Part shown: positions 45,873 through 53,732 of the stretch, piece by piece
How positions within the stretch are numbered: the stretch's first letter is position 1
Layout: every line of letters starts with the position of its first letter
Source of the DNA: Actinomycetota bacterium
Lineage (GTDB): Bacteria > Actinomycetota > Acidimicrobiia > Acidimicrobiales > RAAP-2
NCBI GenBank assembly: GCA_009699875.1
Contig: WLNI01000001.1
Coordinates: 620,001-684,000 of the forward strand
Length of the DNA: 64,000 nucleotides
Direction of reading: 5' to 3'
The notes under the pieces: generated by a model
The model's database searches: none
Told to the model about the DNA's origin: nothing
The model's input: only the letters and a program-made list of their open reading frames with translations
Position numbers and translations under genes: made by a program

Positions 45873-46886
45873 TCATTTGGAGCGAAGTTCATCTATTAGT
45901 TCCGCGAGAATCTCTCGAGAAGGTTCAGCCGGGAAGAATATGGCGACACGATCCGCGAGCCATCCAAATCGTCGGCTTAATTCGTCCGCAACCTCGCGTG
46001 GATTTCCCACCACTGAAAGTTCCTGGACCATTTGATCACTCACAAGTGATGCGAGCGATCCGAAATCCCCTTCTCGAACTCTCTGCGAAAGAAGGGGGCC
46101 GAGGTCTTCTTGTCCAATTGAAGCGAGCACACGTCGATACCCTGGGGTTGAACCGTAAAAGCCGAGCAATGCGCGCACCCCATCGAAAACTCGCTGGCGG
46201 TCGTCCTCTGTCTCAACGAGCCCCACAATGGCCCCACAGACAACTTCAAAATCGTTTCTCTGCTTCTTCGCTCGCTCAAGTCCTTCAGCGAGCGCCGGCC
46301 AGGTTGAATCTCGAAGAAGTGCTTCCGAGCAAAAGGGCAGAATCGACAGCCCGTCAGCCTTTTCCGCAGCCAACTTGGTCATCACCGGGCCCAGAGCTCC
46401 GAGGAGGATGGGTGGAGGACCAGACGAAAGTGGACCCGGAGAAAACATGGGCGTCATAAGGGTGTGTTTGTAATACGGCCCCTCGTGGTTCAACGCGTCT
46501 CCGTTCTGCCATGTAGCGAAGATTGCATGGAGTGCTTCAATAAGGTCGCCCATGCGCTCGACCGGGCTCGACCACTCAAGTCCAAAACGACGTTCAATAT
46601 GCGCCGAGACTTGCGGAGCGATACCTAAGCGAAAATTTCCTTTTGTGAGTCGTTGGAGGTCAAAAGCACTGTGAGCCAGGTGAATTGGATTCCGAGGAAA
46701 CCCGATGGCCGCATTTGTCATGGAATTTAAATTTGGGCAGATTGCCGCTGCCAAATAGAGCGGGGCAAAGACATCATGTGGTCCTTCTGCTGAAAAAATC
46801 CCGTCCACACCGGTTTCGGAGAGTTCCTTGGCCTTCTCCCCGATATTTTCCAAGGCTGTTCCCATGATGGAGACATCGAACTTCAC
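45873..46886 (-). CDS. LLM class F420-dependent oxidoreductase
   Basis: 337-residue luciferase-like TIM-barrel monooxygenase/reductase. The start VKFDVSIMGTALENIGEKA (GTG at 46886, GGAGGG just before), TGVDGIFSAEGPHDVFAP, RGNFRLGIAPQV-like and the C-terminal FPAEPSREILAELIDELR match the TIGR03617-like F420 subgroup. It probably uses F420H2 or F420 as hydride carrier. Substrate unknown. It is divergent from a second LLM gene, with 52 bases between. Confidence 0.86.
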   Translation of the reverse strand: MKFDVSIMGTALENIGEKAKELSETGVDGIFSAEGPHDVFAPLYLAAAICPNLNSMTNAAIGFPRNPIHLAHSAFDLQRLTKGNFRLGIAPQVSAHIERRFGLEWSSPVERMGDLIEALHAIFATWQNGDALNHEGPYYKHTLMTPMFSPGPLSSGPPPILLGALGPVMTKLAAEKADGLSILPFCSEALLRDSTWPALAEGLERAKKQRNDFEVVCGAIVGLVETEDDRQRVFDGVRALLGFYGSTPGYRRVLASIGQEDLGPLLSQRVREGDFGSLASLVSDQMVQELSVVGNPREVADELSRRFGWLADRVAIFFPAEPSREILAELIDELRSK

Positions 46887-46926
46887 CCCTCCACCCTCTC
46901 ACGGGCGGAGGATTCTCTGCGTCAAA

Positions 46927-46932
46927 TAGACT
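46927..46932 (+). promoter_or_regulatory. Putative -10 element of the second LLM gene
   Basis: TAGACT, 6 bases (GGGGAC) before the GTG at 46939; no Shine-Dalgarno. Leaderless initiation at GTG is expected. Confidence 0.4.
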
Positions 46933-46938
46933 GGGGAC

Positions 46939-47847
46939 GTGAAAGAAGCCCCCGCAGCGTTAGAAAAACTCCGAAACACTATTGGTCTCTGGACCTTTGC
47001 CCACGAGTTTGTTGCTCCCCGAGAAGCCGGGAACGTGGCCGCATTCGTTGAATCGCTTGGCTATTCGGCCCTTTGGTTTCCTGAGGCTTTTGGGAGAGAA
47101 GCCCTCACCAGTGCATCGCTCCTCTTGGCTTCGACGAGTGACCTCACCATTGGCTCGTCCATTGCCTCAATCTGGGCAAGAGACGCTATGGCCGCCGCTA
47201 ACGGCGCTCGAAGTCTGAGTGCTGCGTTTGACGACCGATTCATTCTTGGTCTTGGCGTCTCTCACAAACCACTCGTCGAAGAGACACGCGGACACGCGTA
47301 CAGCAAACCAGTTGCAGCGATGTCGAATTACCTTGACGCCATTGAAAGCGCTCCAATGTTTGCTCCGGAAGGATCGACGCGCGCTCCGCGCCTCATCGCC
47401 GCTCTCGGACCAAAGATGCTTGAACTCGCCGCCACCAAAGCGGATGGGGCCATGCCATATCTCGTCACTCCCGAGCACACTGAATTTGCCAGAACGACAA
47501 TGGGCGACGATGCCTTTTTGGTTATTGAACAAGCGGTTGCACTCACTGACGACCAAAATGATTTCCGCACACGGGCCTCTCAGCATTTAGAGATTTATTC
47601 GGGTTTGCCGAACTATCAAAACAACTGGCGCCGTCTCGGATTTGGAGATGAAGATTTTATTCCTGGCTGCAGCCCCAGGCTCCAGGATGCACTGATTGTC
47701 CAAGGAGATGAGGACGCGGTCGCAGCTCGAGTCGCCGCACACTTTGAAGCGGGAGCAGATCATGTCTGTCTTCAAATTCTCGGGCCAGACACGTTCGCTC
47801 TCCCCGAAAAAGATTGGCAGAGGTTGAGTCCCTCCGCGAACTCATGA
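46939..47847 (+). CDS. LLM class F420-dependent oxidoreductase (TIGR03620-like)
   Basis: 302 residues, GTG start. TIM-barrel features: IGLWTFAHEFVAPREAGNVA, ESLGYSALWFPEAFGREAL, and FILGLGVSHKPLVE, which recur in the TIGR03620 group of actinobacterial F420 enzymes. The C-terminal GADHVCLQILGPD is also typical. Substrate unknown. Its TGA overlaps the ATG of the SRPBCC gene (ATGA), so the two are coupled. It is a distant relative of the neighbouring divergent LLM enzyme. Confidence 0.87.
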   Translation: MKEAPAALEKLRNTIGLWTFAHEFVAPREAGNVAAFVESLGYSALWFPEAFGREALTSASLLLASTSDLTIGSSIASIWARDAMAAANGARSLSAAFDDRFILGLGVSHKPLVEETRGHAYSKPVAAMSNYLDAIESAPMFAPEGSTRAPRLIAALGPKMLELAATKADGAMPYLVTPEHTEFARTTMGDDAFLVIEQAVALTDDQNDFRTRASQHLEIYSGLPNYQNNWRRLGFGDEDFIPGCSPRLQDALIVQGDEDAVAARVAAHFEAGADHVCLQILGPDTFALPEKDWQRLSPSANS

Positions 47848-48293
47848 GCGGGACAAGAATCACCATCGAGAAGATGATTGGCGCACCAAGCCAGAAGGTT
47901 TGGGCAGAGCTCTCAGATATTGAGTCGCATGTTGAATGGATGGCGGATGCCGTCGCCTTGGAATTTCACAGTGAGCAGCGAAGCGGAATCGGGACCTCAT
48001 TTGCATGCCGAACAAAGATTGGGCCCTTTTACACAACTGACGAAATGGTTATCGACCAATGGCGAGAAGGCACTGCAGTTGGTGTCACCCACTCGGGCGC
48101 AGTGACAGGTTCGGGGACTTTCGAACTCAAGGAAATTTCTACGTCTGAGACGCTGGTCACTTGGAGTGAAGTACTTGTCTTTCCCTGGTGGATGGCAGGG
48201 AAAATTGGGAGCACCGTCGCGCGTCCAATTTTTGGCTGGATTTGGAAACGAAATCTTTCCCGTCTCTCGGATCGAGTGCTCCAACACATCTAG
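47844..48293 (+). CDS. SRPBCC (START-like) family protein
   Basis: 149 residues from the ATG at 47844, which overlaps the LLM stop; the frame opens ten codons earlier. The Bet v1-like pattern is clear: IEKMIGAPSQKVWAELSDIE, HVEWMADAV, and strands ending in GTFELKEISTSETLVTWSE, with a C-terminal amphipathic helix. Such proteins bind hydrophobic ligands in a deep cavity. It may hold the substrate of the coupled LLM oxidoreductase; that is inference. A hairpin follows. Confidence 0.83.
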   Translation: MSGTRITIEKMIGAPSQKVWAELSDIESHVEWMADAVALEFHSEQRSGIGTSFACRTKIGPFYTTDEMVIDQWREGTAVGVTHSGAVTGSGTFELKEISTSETLVTWSEVLVFPWWMAGKIGSTVARPIFGWIWKRNLSRLSDRVLQHI

Positions 48294-48307
48294 AGAGTGT
48301 TGGCAAC

Positions 48308-48358
48308 GAACAAAGCCCCAGCTGACGGAGAGATTCCCGTCATGCCAGGGCCTTGTTC
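48308..48358. terminator. Bidirectional hairpin between SRPBCC and HdeD genes
   Basis: GAACAAAGCCC pairs with GGGCCTTGTTC (one mismatch), and inside it TGACGG pairs with CCGTCA. It sits in the 100 bases between two convergent genes. No strong T-run follows on the plus strand, but a T-rich stretch lies near 48402. Confidence 0.6.
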
Positions 48359-48393
48359 ATCAATTTCTCGGCACTACGCGCCAAATAAAAGTT

Positions 48394-48963
48394 TTAACTA
48401 ATTTTTTTTAGATCCGAGCGTAAGAAAAACGCTGCCATGATTTCAAGAATCCCCATCACCAAGAAGATGATGCCGAGGATGATCGCCAAGGTCTTAATTG
48501 ATTGATTTGGTAATGAAACAACGATGACACCCGCTGCCAGACTGATCAGCCCAAAAATGATTGGCCAGACACGGGATCTCCCAGGTGATCCGATGAATCC
48601 AGAGAGAAGTGCGACGATCCCTTGGACAATCCAGACGATTCCGATGAGAAGGCCAAGAAGCGCTTGGCTGAAGTGGAGATGACGAATCAACACCACACCA
48701 ATGACAACTTCCAAGATACCAACACATGTCAACCAGATCCGGTGAGGCTCATCTCGATCAAGTGCTCGAATGAAGTGAAACAGACCGCTGATGATGATCA
48801 TGATTCCAATGAACACACAGACAACGTTGAGGGTCCCTGTTGGATGGACGCTCAGAATAATTCCCAGCACCAACGTGATGATCCCCGCGATGAGTTGTAG
48901 TTGCCACGAGACCGCAGGAGAGATCCCGCCATCTGTGGTTGGCCTCATATTTGTTTGTGACAT
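48394..48963 (-). CDS. HdeD-like (DUF308) membrane protein
   Basis: 189 residues, six membrane helices arranged as three repeated pairs, as in HdeD: LIAGIITLVLGIILSVHP, GIMIIISGLFHFIRAL, and LLIGIVWIVQGIVALLSGFIG. In Escherichia coli HdeD is linked to acid resistance at high density; in this organism the role is unknown. GAAAGGGGCAGAA precedes the ATG. Transcribed alone, separated from the convergent SRPBCC gene by a hairpin. Confidence 0.87.
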   Translation of the reverse strand: MSQTNMRPTTDGGISPAVSWQLQLIAGIITLVLGIILSVHPTGTLNVVCVFIGIMIIISGLFHFIRALDRDEPHRIWLTCVGILEVVIGVVLIRHLHFSQALLGLLIGIVWIVQGIVALLSGFIGSPGRSRVWPIIFGLISLAAGVIVVSLPNQSIKTLAIILGIIFLVMGILEIMAAFFLRSDLKKIS

Positions 48964-49029
48964 TTCTGCCCCTTTCGATATTCCGCCCTTTTAGAAATTA
49001 CAAGCGATAGGCGAAGTCTCGGTGGATGA

Positions 49030-49971
49030 CTACGACAAAGGGTAGAGAGAACGAAGTGATAGGAGGGTTTTTTCGCAGTCTTGGGCGCATTCCTGGATGA
49101 TGTCGCACACTGGCCTACTTGCTTTGATCCGACCTGCAACTTGACCTGAAAGCGCTATTCCCGCCTCAAGGTCACCCCCGAAATAGACATCTTGGATCCC
49201 GCTCATCGCACTCATGGCATTTTGCTCATGATCAAATTCCAGAGCGCTCGTTCGTTCTGTCCGAAGAGCCCGAAGGGCCGGGGAAGTATGGGCATTCAAA
49301 AAGACAGTGTCAGTCTCAGCCGCATTCACAATGGCGTTTTTCCAGTTCCGGTGAACGGGAGACTCTTGTGCAGAGACCATCACGGTCCCCAGCTGAACAC
49401 CTTCAGCCCCAAGTGCCAGCGCCGCGGCCATCGTGCGTCCATCGAGAAATCCCCCAGCGGCGATCACGGGGAGGTCGAATGCCTCGGTGACTGCGGGGAG
49501 GAGAACCATCGTGGAGACTGGCGTGGGACTTTTAAATCCTCCACCTTCCCCACCTTCAACGATCAATCCATCAACTCCGGCGGCAACTGCTTTTTCAGCA
49601 GCTCTCAACGTCGGGACGACATGGAAGACGGTCAACCCACCGTCTTTTAATTGCGACGTGTACTTGGTGGGGCTTCCCGCCGATGTGGTGACGAACTTGA
49701 CACCTTGAGCAATCACGAACTCGACAATCGCTGATGGGTCGGCGACGAATGCTTGAGCGATGTTGACGCCAAAGGGTTTCTCCGTAAGGTCCTTCATCCG
49801 GGCGATCTCGTCGCGAACAATGTCCAGTTCTCCTGACGAAGTCTCAATAATCCCTAATGCCCCGGCATTTGAGACGGCAGAGGCCAACTGAGAGCGTGCG
49901 ATCCACCCCATGGGGGCTTGAACAATCGGAATCTCAACTCCTAATAACTCTGTGACTCGGTTCTTCAACAT
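49030..49971 (-). CDS. Nitronate-monooxygenase-like FMN enzyme
   Basis: 313-residue TIM-barrel flavoenzyme of the 2-nitropropane dioxygenase/NMO family. IPIVQAPMGWIA at the start, KFVTTSAGSPTKY, DLPVIAAGGFLDGRTMAAALALGAEGVQLGT and the phosphate-binding glycine region are present. The conserved AGGH-type catalytic histidine is not there: the stretch reads EGGEGGGFKSP. The enzyme may therefore act on other substrates, such as enoyl or other carbonyl compounds. No close functional neighbour. The ATG has no strong ribosome binding site. Confidence 0.85.
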   Translation of the reverse strand: MLKNRVTELLGVEIPIVQAPMGWIARSQLASAVSNAGALGIIETSSGELDIVRDEIARMKDLTEKPFGVNIAQAFVADPSAIVEFVIAQGVKFVTTSAGSPTKYTSQLKDGGLTVFHVVPTLRAAEKAVAAGVDGLIVEGGEGGGFKSPTPVSTMVLLPAVTEAFDLPVIAAGGFLDGRTMAAALALGAEGVQLGTVMVSAQESPVHRNWKNAIVNAAETDTVFLNAHTSPALRALRTERTSALEFDHEQNAMSAMSGIQDVYFGGDLEAGIALSGQVAGRIKASRPVCDIIQECAQDCEKTLLSLRSLYPLS

Positions 49972-50027
49972 GGACGTGATCTTCGCGCAACTTATCCCAT
50001 CGAGCTGTTTTTGACTATAAATTCAAT

Positions 50028-50906
50028 TTAAAGGCGAATCCGAGAAGCTGGCTGGTAGTTCGGACCTGCAGTGAGATCGACTCGGGCCAGTAACTTTTCA
50101 CAGGCTGGTTCAAACGTTTCAGCGAAAGCTACTGAAGCCTCTTTGCCGAGTAGCTCCCATGGCAAGGTCGTGATGGCATCCGTTTCATCTTCAATGTTCT
50201 GGCGGATCGCGACACCCTCAGGGGTAATAGTTCGGCTCTGGGCGAGACCTTTGCGTTCGAGATCAGCCCATCCGGCATCGATTACTTCATCGCTTGCTCC
50301 ACGCGAGCGGGCTAACCAGTCTGGCTCGTAGTTCACCCAACTGTTATGGAGAATTGATGCTTCGCCATGAGTCAGACCATGTGCGACCACGACTGCCCAG
50401 TGTGAGTCGCCTCGCCACTCCCTCAAGCAATTCACCCCATGCCATGCACTAATTAGCGGGTCATCAGACCGTGGGGCTGCTCGATGGGTGGCAAAGAGCA
50501 CTCGGCCCTCCAATGGAAGCGCGTCGACGACATTCCAGAGCTGCGTGCGAAGCGAGGACAGTGGTTCAATTGCTTCTGCGGCGAACTCTTCAAACCCATC
50601 TCGAACTGCCATGTCTCGCGCCTTCGAAACTTCTCGAAATGCCTCTGGTGTTTTCAAAATATCGAAGGCAATAGCGATGCCGATTGGACTGATGGAGCCA
50701 AAGGCAGCACACACGGCCTCTGGGCCAGCGGGAGCGAGCGGCGCACAACGAGCCGCTATGTAGCCCAACGGTCCTGCAAGACCCAAAGCTTCATAGCGCC
50801 TGATAGCTCCAGGGTCCCAGAAGATCCACCCAATGAGCGTCTGCACGCTTCGAGCATTGCGCTGCGTGATCTCTTGCCAAGAGCCACTACTCATCGAAGA
50901 GCCCAC
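50028..50906 (-). CDS. SCO6745 family protein
   Basis: 292 residues from a GTG at 50906 (an ATG at 50894 is possible). The actinobacterial SCO6745 pattern is visible: an alanine-rich GPLGYIAARCAPLAPAGPEAV segment, then GRVLFATHRAAPRSDDPLISAWHG and REWRGDSHWAVVVAHGLTHGE, with a C-terminal region resembling a winged helix (LERKGLAQSRTITPEGVAIR). Function is not established. It lies downstream of a Coq4-motif gene in the same direction, 67 bases apart. Confidence 0.8.
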   Translation of the reverse strand: MGSSMSSGSWQEITQRNARSVQTLIGWIFWDPGAIRRYEALGLAGPLGYIAARCAPLAPAGPEAVCAAFGSISPIGIAIAFDILKTPEAFREVSKARDMAVRDGFEEFAAEAIEPLSSLRTQLWNVVDALPLEGRVLFATHRAAPRSDDPLISAWHGVNCLREWRGDSHWAVVVAHGLTHGEASILHNSWVNYEPDWLARSRGASDEVIDAGWADLERKGLAQSRTITPEGVAIRQNIEDETDAITTLPWELLGKEASVAFAETFEPACEKLLARVDLTAGPNYQPASRIRL

Positions 50907-50973
50907 CCTCGGCGAGTCGAGCAGGCCGGTTCAGTTGACGTCGCTTTTCTATCTATCGAAATGTAGTGCTGCA

Positions 50974-51921
50974 TTAGATCATAGGTTTGGCAAGGGGCAC
51001 GATATTAAATTCAGCTCGGATGTCTTCAAGGTTGCGATCGGCAATGGCAAGGTGATCCACTTGGCTCAGGTCAACCGAGCATCGAGCTCCCCGAGCAAAA
51101 CCCTCAGCAAGGAGATCGGCGGTGCCTGAACGATCAAGCGTGGCTACTTTGGCCCTGATAGCTCCATGATTCACGATTCCTGTTTCGTGGATCGACAAAG
51201 TGAGAAGAAACTCAATCCAGTTGTGTTTGCTTTCATTCGCAGCAGCGAGAAACCCAGATCTTGCTATCTCACCTGGAGCTGTTGGTTCGTAGCCCGTGAT
51301 CACGTGGTTCATATCGTGATTGACATAATGAGCTGGCACATGAACATCATCGCCAGGAAGCTCGATGTTGTTGCGCCGATAAAACTCGATGAACTCGTAC
51401 CCGAGTGTCCCTTCGCCCAGATTATGAAGATCTTGGAGTCTCTTCGATAAAGAATGATCCGGCATTTCGAGGTGAAGGTAGTGATCACGAAGCGAGACCT
51501 CTGATATCTCGGGGAGAATCACGTCGTAGTAGCGCTCAAGGTCACGCGAAGCCGCATCTGCCCCTCGCTCTAAATCTGTCCTGAGTGCCTCAACTTCTAG
51601 GTCATGGACGTCAAGTGCGTCAACGTACTCCTCGACTCGAGAAACTTGACCTTCTGACTGAGGGTGTCGGCACATCTCCAGAACCATGAGGAGCTCACAA
51701 AATCTCCGTCTTCGCTGATCGCCTTCAAGCCGTGCGGCCAGCGCCGATGGGCTGAGTGGCGGAAGTTGACCAAGATCAAGATCATCTCTTCCCCAAAGGT
51801 TTTTCGTAAGAGAAGAAAGTAAGTTCAGTTGTTCAGAAGTGGCCCCGTCATCAACTTCAATTCCACCCAGTAGTCCGGCAACAACAATCTCAACGAACTG
51901 TTCGTCTATTCCCTGTGCCAT
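50974..51921 (-). CDS. Coq4-motif protein of unknown function
   Basis: 315 residues. The middle of the protein carries HDMNHVITGYEPTAPGE, which fits the zinc-binding HDxxHx11E motif of Coq4 exactly, within a helical surrounding (YHYLHLEMPDHSL-like, YEFIEFYRRNNIELPGDDVH). Coq4 proteins take part in ubiquinone biosynthesis; this host, if actinobacterial, would be expected to use menaquinone. The N-terminal 150 residues are helical and not assigned. AAGGAGGTATCTC is a strong ribosome binding site. A TetR gene precedes it by 20 bases and an SCO6745-type gene follows. Confidence 0.72.
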   Translation of the reverse strand: MAQGIDEQFVEIVVAGLLGGIEVDDGATSEQLNLLSSLTKNLWGRDDLDLGQLPPLSPSALAARLEGDQRRRRFCELLMVLEMCRHPQSEGQVSRVEEYVDALDVHDLEVEALRTDLERGADAASRDLERYYDVILPEISEVSLRDHYLHLEMPDHSLSKRLQDLHNLGEGTLGYEFIEFYRRNNIELPGDDVHVPAHYVNHDMNHVITGYEPTAPGEIARSGFLAAANESKHNWIEFLLTLSIHETGIVNHGAIRAKVATLDRSGTADLLAEGFARGARCSVDLSQVDHLAIADRNLEDIRAEFNIVPLAKPMI

Positions 51922-51941
51922 GAGATACCTCCTTTTCCCCT

Positions 51942-52559
51942 TCAGCGTTTTCCAGCCCAGCCAAGATCACTTTCGGCTTGGGCCAACATAGATTGGAGTT
52001 GCACGATCAGTTGGAAACCATCAGAGCGCAGGCTCTCATCAGCGATATGGATCTCGCTGAACAACACGAATCCTTCAGCGGCATACGCCAAGATCTCATT
52101 AAACGCCATTGCTGTTCGAGCCTGGACCTTCGACTCTCGTTGGATTCGATCAGCCATTGCCTTGACCATCTGATTATTGGGGTCAGGGGCGAGAAGCGAC
52201 GATTCAACTCCCCGGCCAAGGAGCCATGCAAGGAGTTTCGTCCGAAGAATCACGTCCGGATCAAAGAGTGCTGTCTCAGCTTTCCCATCTTCTAATCGAC
52301 CTGTCGATCGGGCCAAGAGCTCTTGGCTCACCGCAGCAAACAACGTATCAATGGTTCCAAAATTCCTCAATACCGTCGATGGATTGAGATCTGCTCGATC
52401 AGTGATCACCCGGACCGAGACTTCATCAAATGGGAGTTCGCGTAGTAAGTCAATGGTTGTTGCGATCAGCTGCTCTCTGGCCTGAAGAGCAGAAACTCGA
52501 GATCGTCGATCAGACGATGTTCGCTTTTTTGCCGCCGCTCTTCTTTGATCAATAGGCAC
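51942..52559 (-). CDS. TetR family transcription regulator
   Basis: 205 residues. The HTH lies at about 28-75: REQLIATTIDLLRELPFDEV and VRVITDRADLNPSTVLRNFG. A highly basic N-terminus (RRAAAKKRTSSDRRSRV) precedes it. The ligand domain is helical. It starts with GTG; TAGTGT lies 6 bases upstream, so leaderless initiation is likely. The Coq4-motif gene and SCO6745-type gene follow in the same direction, so they may be its regulon. It probably also controls itself. Confidence 0.88.
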   Translation of the reverse strand: MPIDQRRAAAKKRTSSDRRSRVSALQAREQLIATTIDLLRELPFDEVSVRVITDRADLNPSTVLRNFGTIDTLFAAVSQELLARSTGRLEDGKAETALFDPDVILRTKLLAWLLGRGVESSLLAPDPNNQMVKAMADRIQRESKVQARTAMAFNEILAYAAEGFVLFSEIHIADESLRSDGFQLIVQLQSMLAQAESDLGWAGKR

Positions 52560-52565
52560 GAACTA

Positions 52566-52571
52566 ACACTA
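52566..52571 (-). promoter_or_regulatory. Putative -10 element of the TetR/Coq4-motif operon
   Basis: TAGTGT on the minus strand, 6 bases before the GTG at 52559, with no ribosome binding site. It would serve TetR and possibly the two genes after it. Confidence 0.35.
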
Positions 52572-52631
52572 CCCGAGGGTATCTGATGCAGGATTTTAAG
52601 AAATCACAACAGTGGTGATTGTCACTGAAAA

Positions 52632-53342
52632 CTAATGCGCGGCTGAGCTTATCCGCGCAATAGCCACAATTAAAATAGTGATTGATATTGAAACTTGCAC
52701 CATCATGATTGCTTTTGCTGGACGAGTTGTGATCTCCTCTACCGTGGGCCCAAATGTCGAGTTGGAATTAAACGACAAAAAGCAGTAGTCAAACCAACGA
52801 GGAGGATCGTTTGGGTGAGCGGCATTTGGTGGGAACACGATCGCCCCTCCTTTTAGGTAGGAGTTGGCCAATTGGTACCAGAGCGAAAACATCAATGTCG
52901 TAGAAAGATAGAAAAGCGCCACCAAAATAATCAGCGAGACAACTTTTTCATGACGGAGATTATTTGAGCCAATCAGAACTCCAAGATTCATCGCAACTCC
53001 AATGGAGGCAAGAATCAGATACGCCAACATCACGGGCATTGCATAACGGGGTGTTTGACGTTCAGAGTTTAAAATTGTGATGATCGCCAAAATCCCCAGA
53101 ACGGCAAACATCAGTAACGCGCCGTAATCAACAGCATCAGTCACAAAGGTGGAGATACTCTTTTGAGAAATCGCAAAACCCAGCCTGTGGCGAATGGCGA
53201 AATCAATAACTTGAATTGCGGTCACCACGAGAAAGAACGTCACCATTCGAATGGGCTCTCTCTTGCCCATATCCTCCGCAGGCCCAATGGGGTCCTTCAG
53301 ATGGCGCAGCTCCTTGCCTAGCCAGTTGCCAGAATCCGCCAC
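52632..53342 (-). CDS. Membrane protein with potassium-channel-like pore segment
   Basis: 236 residues, about six hydrophobic segments. The last third reads YCFLSFNSNSTFGPTVEEIT followed by a final helix, resembling the pore helix, filter and inner helix of two-helix potassium channels and the related actinobacterial proteins with a TAFSPTD-type filter. The GYG filter is not present (TFGPT instead), so potassium selectivity is doubtful. It starts with GTG. Base composition is more AT-rich than most neighbours, as in the following GT87 gene. Confidence 0.6.
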   Translation of the reverse strand: MADSGNWLGKELRHLKDPIGPAEDMGKREPIRMVTFFLVVTAIQVIDFAIRHRLGFAISQKSISTFVTDAVDYGALLMFAVLGILAIITILNSERQTPRYAMPVMLAYLILASIGVAMNLGVLIGSNNLRHEKVVSLIILVALFYLSTTLMFSLWYQLANSYLKGGAIVFPPNAAHPNDPPRWFDYCFLSFNSNSTFGPTVEEITTRPAKAIMMVQVSISITILIVAIARISSAAH

Positions 53343-53732
53343 GCTTCAAATACTGCCAGGATGCTCAAGCAATGCTGAGGATGCTTAGTCATCCATGAGG
53401 GAGAGAACGGCCGATCACTGAGGAATAACCATCCGGTCGCAAGGCAAAAGTTGAATCTCCGTCTCTGCTTTTAGATTTCTTTCTCCAGCTGACCGAGGAT
53501 GTTGTGGATACATCTATGAGTACGACGTAGTTCGCCATGGCTGCGCTTCCAGGTCTCGGAGTTATCTCTCTCGACCAACGCTCGGCGGTTTTCTTAGTAG
53601 AAAAAACGGAATTATCATCTTGGAAACAAGGAACTTCTAGAGGTTGTAATGATTTCCCTGGCGCCTTCGCCCTGGAGTTGAATTTACGGCTTTACGGACA
53701 CGACATCTTCGCTTTTTAACCATCGACCAGAC
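53343..53732. other. 390-base intergenic stretch, no recognisable gene
   Basis: AT-rich interval between the divergent channel-like and GT87 genes. It holds two near-copies of AGGATGCT (53359 and 53379 regions) and a 60-codon open frame (53537-53719) with neither a ribosome binding site nor family resemblance. It presumably carries the divergent promoters. I see no tRNA, riboswitch or terminator in it. Confidence 0.5.

Noticed and set aside
53537..53719. 60-codon open frame in the 390-base gap upstream of GT87
   Set aside because: No ribosome binding site, no leaderless-type element at the right distance, no family resemblance; probably chance.
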